The position numbers were made by a program, and so were the translations under genes. A stretch of DNA of 64,000 nt, from contig JABWDB010000005.1 of the NCBI GenBank assembly GCA_019614645.1, positions 4,868,001-4,932,000 of the forward strand, in the 5' to 3' direction. How positions within the stretch are numbered: position 1 is the stretch's first letter; each line of letters starts with the position of its first letter. Shown in pieces: positions 62,016-64,000 of the stretch. Below the pieces are notes generated by a model. That model worked only from the letters and a program-made list of their open reading frames with translations, did not search any database and was not told the origin of the DNA. The DNA comes from Stratiolaelaps scimitus (Eukaryota; Arthropoda; Arachnida; Mesostigmata; Laelapidae).

Positions 62016-64000
62016 AGTTGCAGTGGTGATAATTCATATGGGGTGTTGTTGATAATGGACAATTACTGGCCTACGACGTCGATATGGACATTTAAGAAGG
62101 GAACGAACATGTGGGAAAAATGTAGGCAGCGACGTAATCGGCGCTCCCGTCTCCACAAAGAGGTGTGGATCGTATAGTGGGTTTGGGTCTGTGGTTGAAA
62201 CTTCGTATCGGGACGAGACACACTGAGTCTGGCGTTTCCTACGTTGACGCTAATGGTTAACGCTGAGTGAAGACACACTGCTTCGCTGTGACCGGACAGG
62301 ACCTTTGTCCTCCTGCGACTCTCTCTGACTGCCTTTAATTGTAGAGTGCAAGGCCGGGCTTTATTTTAAACGCAGGCAGATCCTTGTGTGGGTGTAGGAT
62401 CGGCGAGGGCATGCTGTTCACAATAACATGAGGGGGAGGGCAATGCTGGATCGCACTCGGTCTGCCCTCTAACACTATTCGAACATCACCATATGTTCTA
62501 CGATCGCTGCCTCGCGGTGTCCCATATAAGTGTAAAATGTTTTGTGCTACGATTATATCATTATTGGTGAGCGATCCTGTACATATTTTCCACAGAACAT
62601 CTCATGGAAGAGATTGTAATTCGGCGAAATATATTGGATATACATAATTCAAGATTTTTTTTGGCAATTTTTCCCTCTCGATGTGGTCGATGTTAACTGG
62701 TGACGCTAATAAAGTGAAGTGTTTCGCTTGCAAGGTGACGTCTCAGAGCCGGTTATAGAGTCCGGGGTGAGGTGTTCGCCGAACAACAAAAACAACTGTG
62801 TGAAGGTGTTGCAGGTCGTGCAACTGAGAATCTTCTGGGTAAATCAATCCGAATGCTTTCCAGCTTTACGGTGCAGCTTCCGCGGTATTTTTTTATTCAA
62901 GCATGGAGATTACCCGACAATTGGCTAATTCTCGATTTTTTGGCATCGCGTATAAACTCCACAAGCCAGAATAGTAATTAATGGTCATTAACAACATTCT
63001 CAAATGTGCTTCATGCTTGCTTGCGATTTCCCAATGTTCGTTGCTTGTTTCATGATTACGACGAACGAAACAATAACGGTGACGGCATTCAATTAATTGT
63101 GCGGCCACTCGAATGCATCGCGCGTCCACGGGCAGCGTTTTCTCGGTTCGTGATATCTCTAACAATTTCGAGCTTTTCGCTTGTGCATCCCAGTCATCTA
63201 TGTTAATTAGTTATCTAAGAGGTGTCATGTATTAATACGAGGTCACAATAGAGAAACAAAATATAAACAAATATCACTCGCTGACGGGAACCTCTCTCGC
63301 GGCGACGCCCGAGATCAGCGTTCTCTAGCAGTCATGGCACACAGCCTTAAGTAGCGGCTAGACAAGGGTGATTGTTCCCATCAGACCTGTGTATGCGCTT
63401 GGTGCTTATCATACGCGACCCGTTTAACACTATGAATTTGCCAAAGCTTGCCGCCTGCTCAGCGGTCGTCTGGAAAGGGATACAAACAAATTGCAAACGT
63501 TCATGGGAATCGATGCCGTCTTGTGGCGCTGTCAAATCTGTCAATAAAGTTTATGACGATTAATCTGAACTCTTGTCCCTGTCTGATCTGACAAACCAGC
63601 CGAATATGACTCGATTGCCCTGAGCGATTAGATCAGATCGTCGGGTGTCTCATTGAAAAAGGGGCAAAAGTCATTTTACAGTGTGAGGAAAGCTTTGTGA
63701 TACGAGCTAGTTGATCGTTAGTGAACAAGTTTCCTTGGTGCCGCTCCGGGTCACCCAATTGCCTTTCTGTGGTATTACGGTCTATATTGAAAACACAATG
63801 TATGAGCAGGTCATACGGCCACTACGATTGCTTGTCTGGCAACTGTCTTTCTGTCTATCATTGCGACATCGAGTGGTCATTTATTTCTCTGTTAGCTTCG
63901 AAGCACCTCGAAGTTCAGGGACGACGCACTTCACAGCACGTTTGATCAATCTGACGTGGTACTACGCCACTTCAATTACAATTGAACGCCACCAGCTTTC

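Larger units (their letters stand above)
60783..64000. other. No gene recognised
   Basis: Short frames only. One perfect hairpin lies at 61992-62015, and simple repeats near 61.31 kb (CT), 61.45 kb (AT) and 61.60 kb (TTA). The window ends in unremarkable sequence. Confidence 0.5.

Noticed and set aside
1..64000. CRISPR arrays, operons, prophage or IS elements
   Set aside because: No regularly spaced identical repeats with unique spacers, no bacterial-type gene packing and clear spliceosomal introns: the DNA is eukaryotic.

Overview
This window is animal nuclear DNA, most likely from an arthropod. The base composition is moderate. GT-AG introns of up to several kilobases split the coding sequence, and simple repeats are dense: (AT)n, (GA)n, (CAG)n and (CCG)n. 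tRNA-derived SINE-like repeats and a LINE remnant are present. I see no bacterial features such as operons, Shine-Dalgarno sites or long uninterrupted genes. The one intact gene belongs to the ecdysteroid (Halloween) P450 pathway, which points to an arthropod. A chelicerate or mite is my guess from gene structure and repeats, but the sequence does not prove it.

The centre of the window (32137-53159, + strand) holds a complete mitochondrial-type cytochrome P450 gene in six coding exons. The exons join in frame through consensus GT-AG sites to give a 547-residue protein. It has a targeting-like N terminus, a proline-rich hinge, the C-helix WxxxR, an I-helix AAADTT, the K-helix ExxR, PERW and a full heme-cysteine loop with the mitochondrial-type GRRxAE ending. 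The pattern (RGLFFMDGAEW, the LYPVAPF region, ADTTSHATQWA) fits CYP315A1 (shadow), the C2-hydroxylase of ecdysteroid synthesis. The five introns are 4465, 305, 6802, 4323 and 3484 bp. They carry GC-rich triplet-repeat blocks that open long spurious reading frames on both strands.

Left flank (1-32136): no intact gene is recognisable. It holds a decayed kinesin-motor-like segment (about 2.2-3.4 kb), SINE-like fragments (7.2, 11.5 and 25.5 kb), a frameshifted LINE reverse-transcriptase tail (18.5 kb), a 335-bp palindrome next to a three-unit foldback repeat (19.16-19.72 kb), one arm of a dispersed repeat (20.1 kb), and several unrecognised coding-like stretches that are probably relics or chance ORFs.

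Right flank (53160-64000): a probable 3' UTR, long AT repeats, small near-perfect hairpins (57.8 and 62.0 kb), the second copy of the dispersed repeat (60.1 kb) and the most complete SINE, with A and B boxes (60.63-60.78 kb). No second intact protein gene was found. Apart from the P450, the most distinctive structure is the foldback pair at 19.16-19.72 kb.
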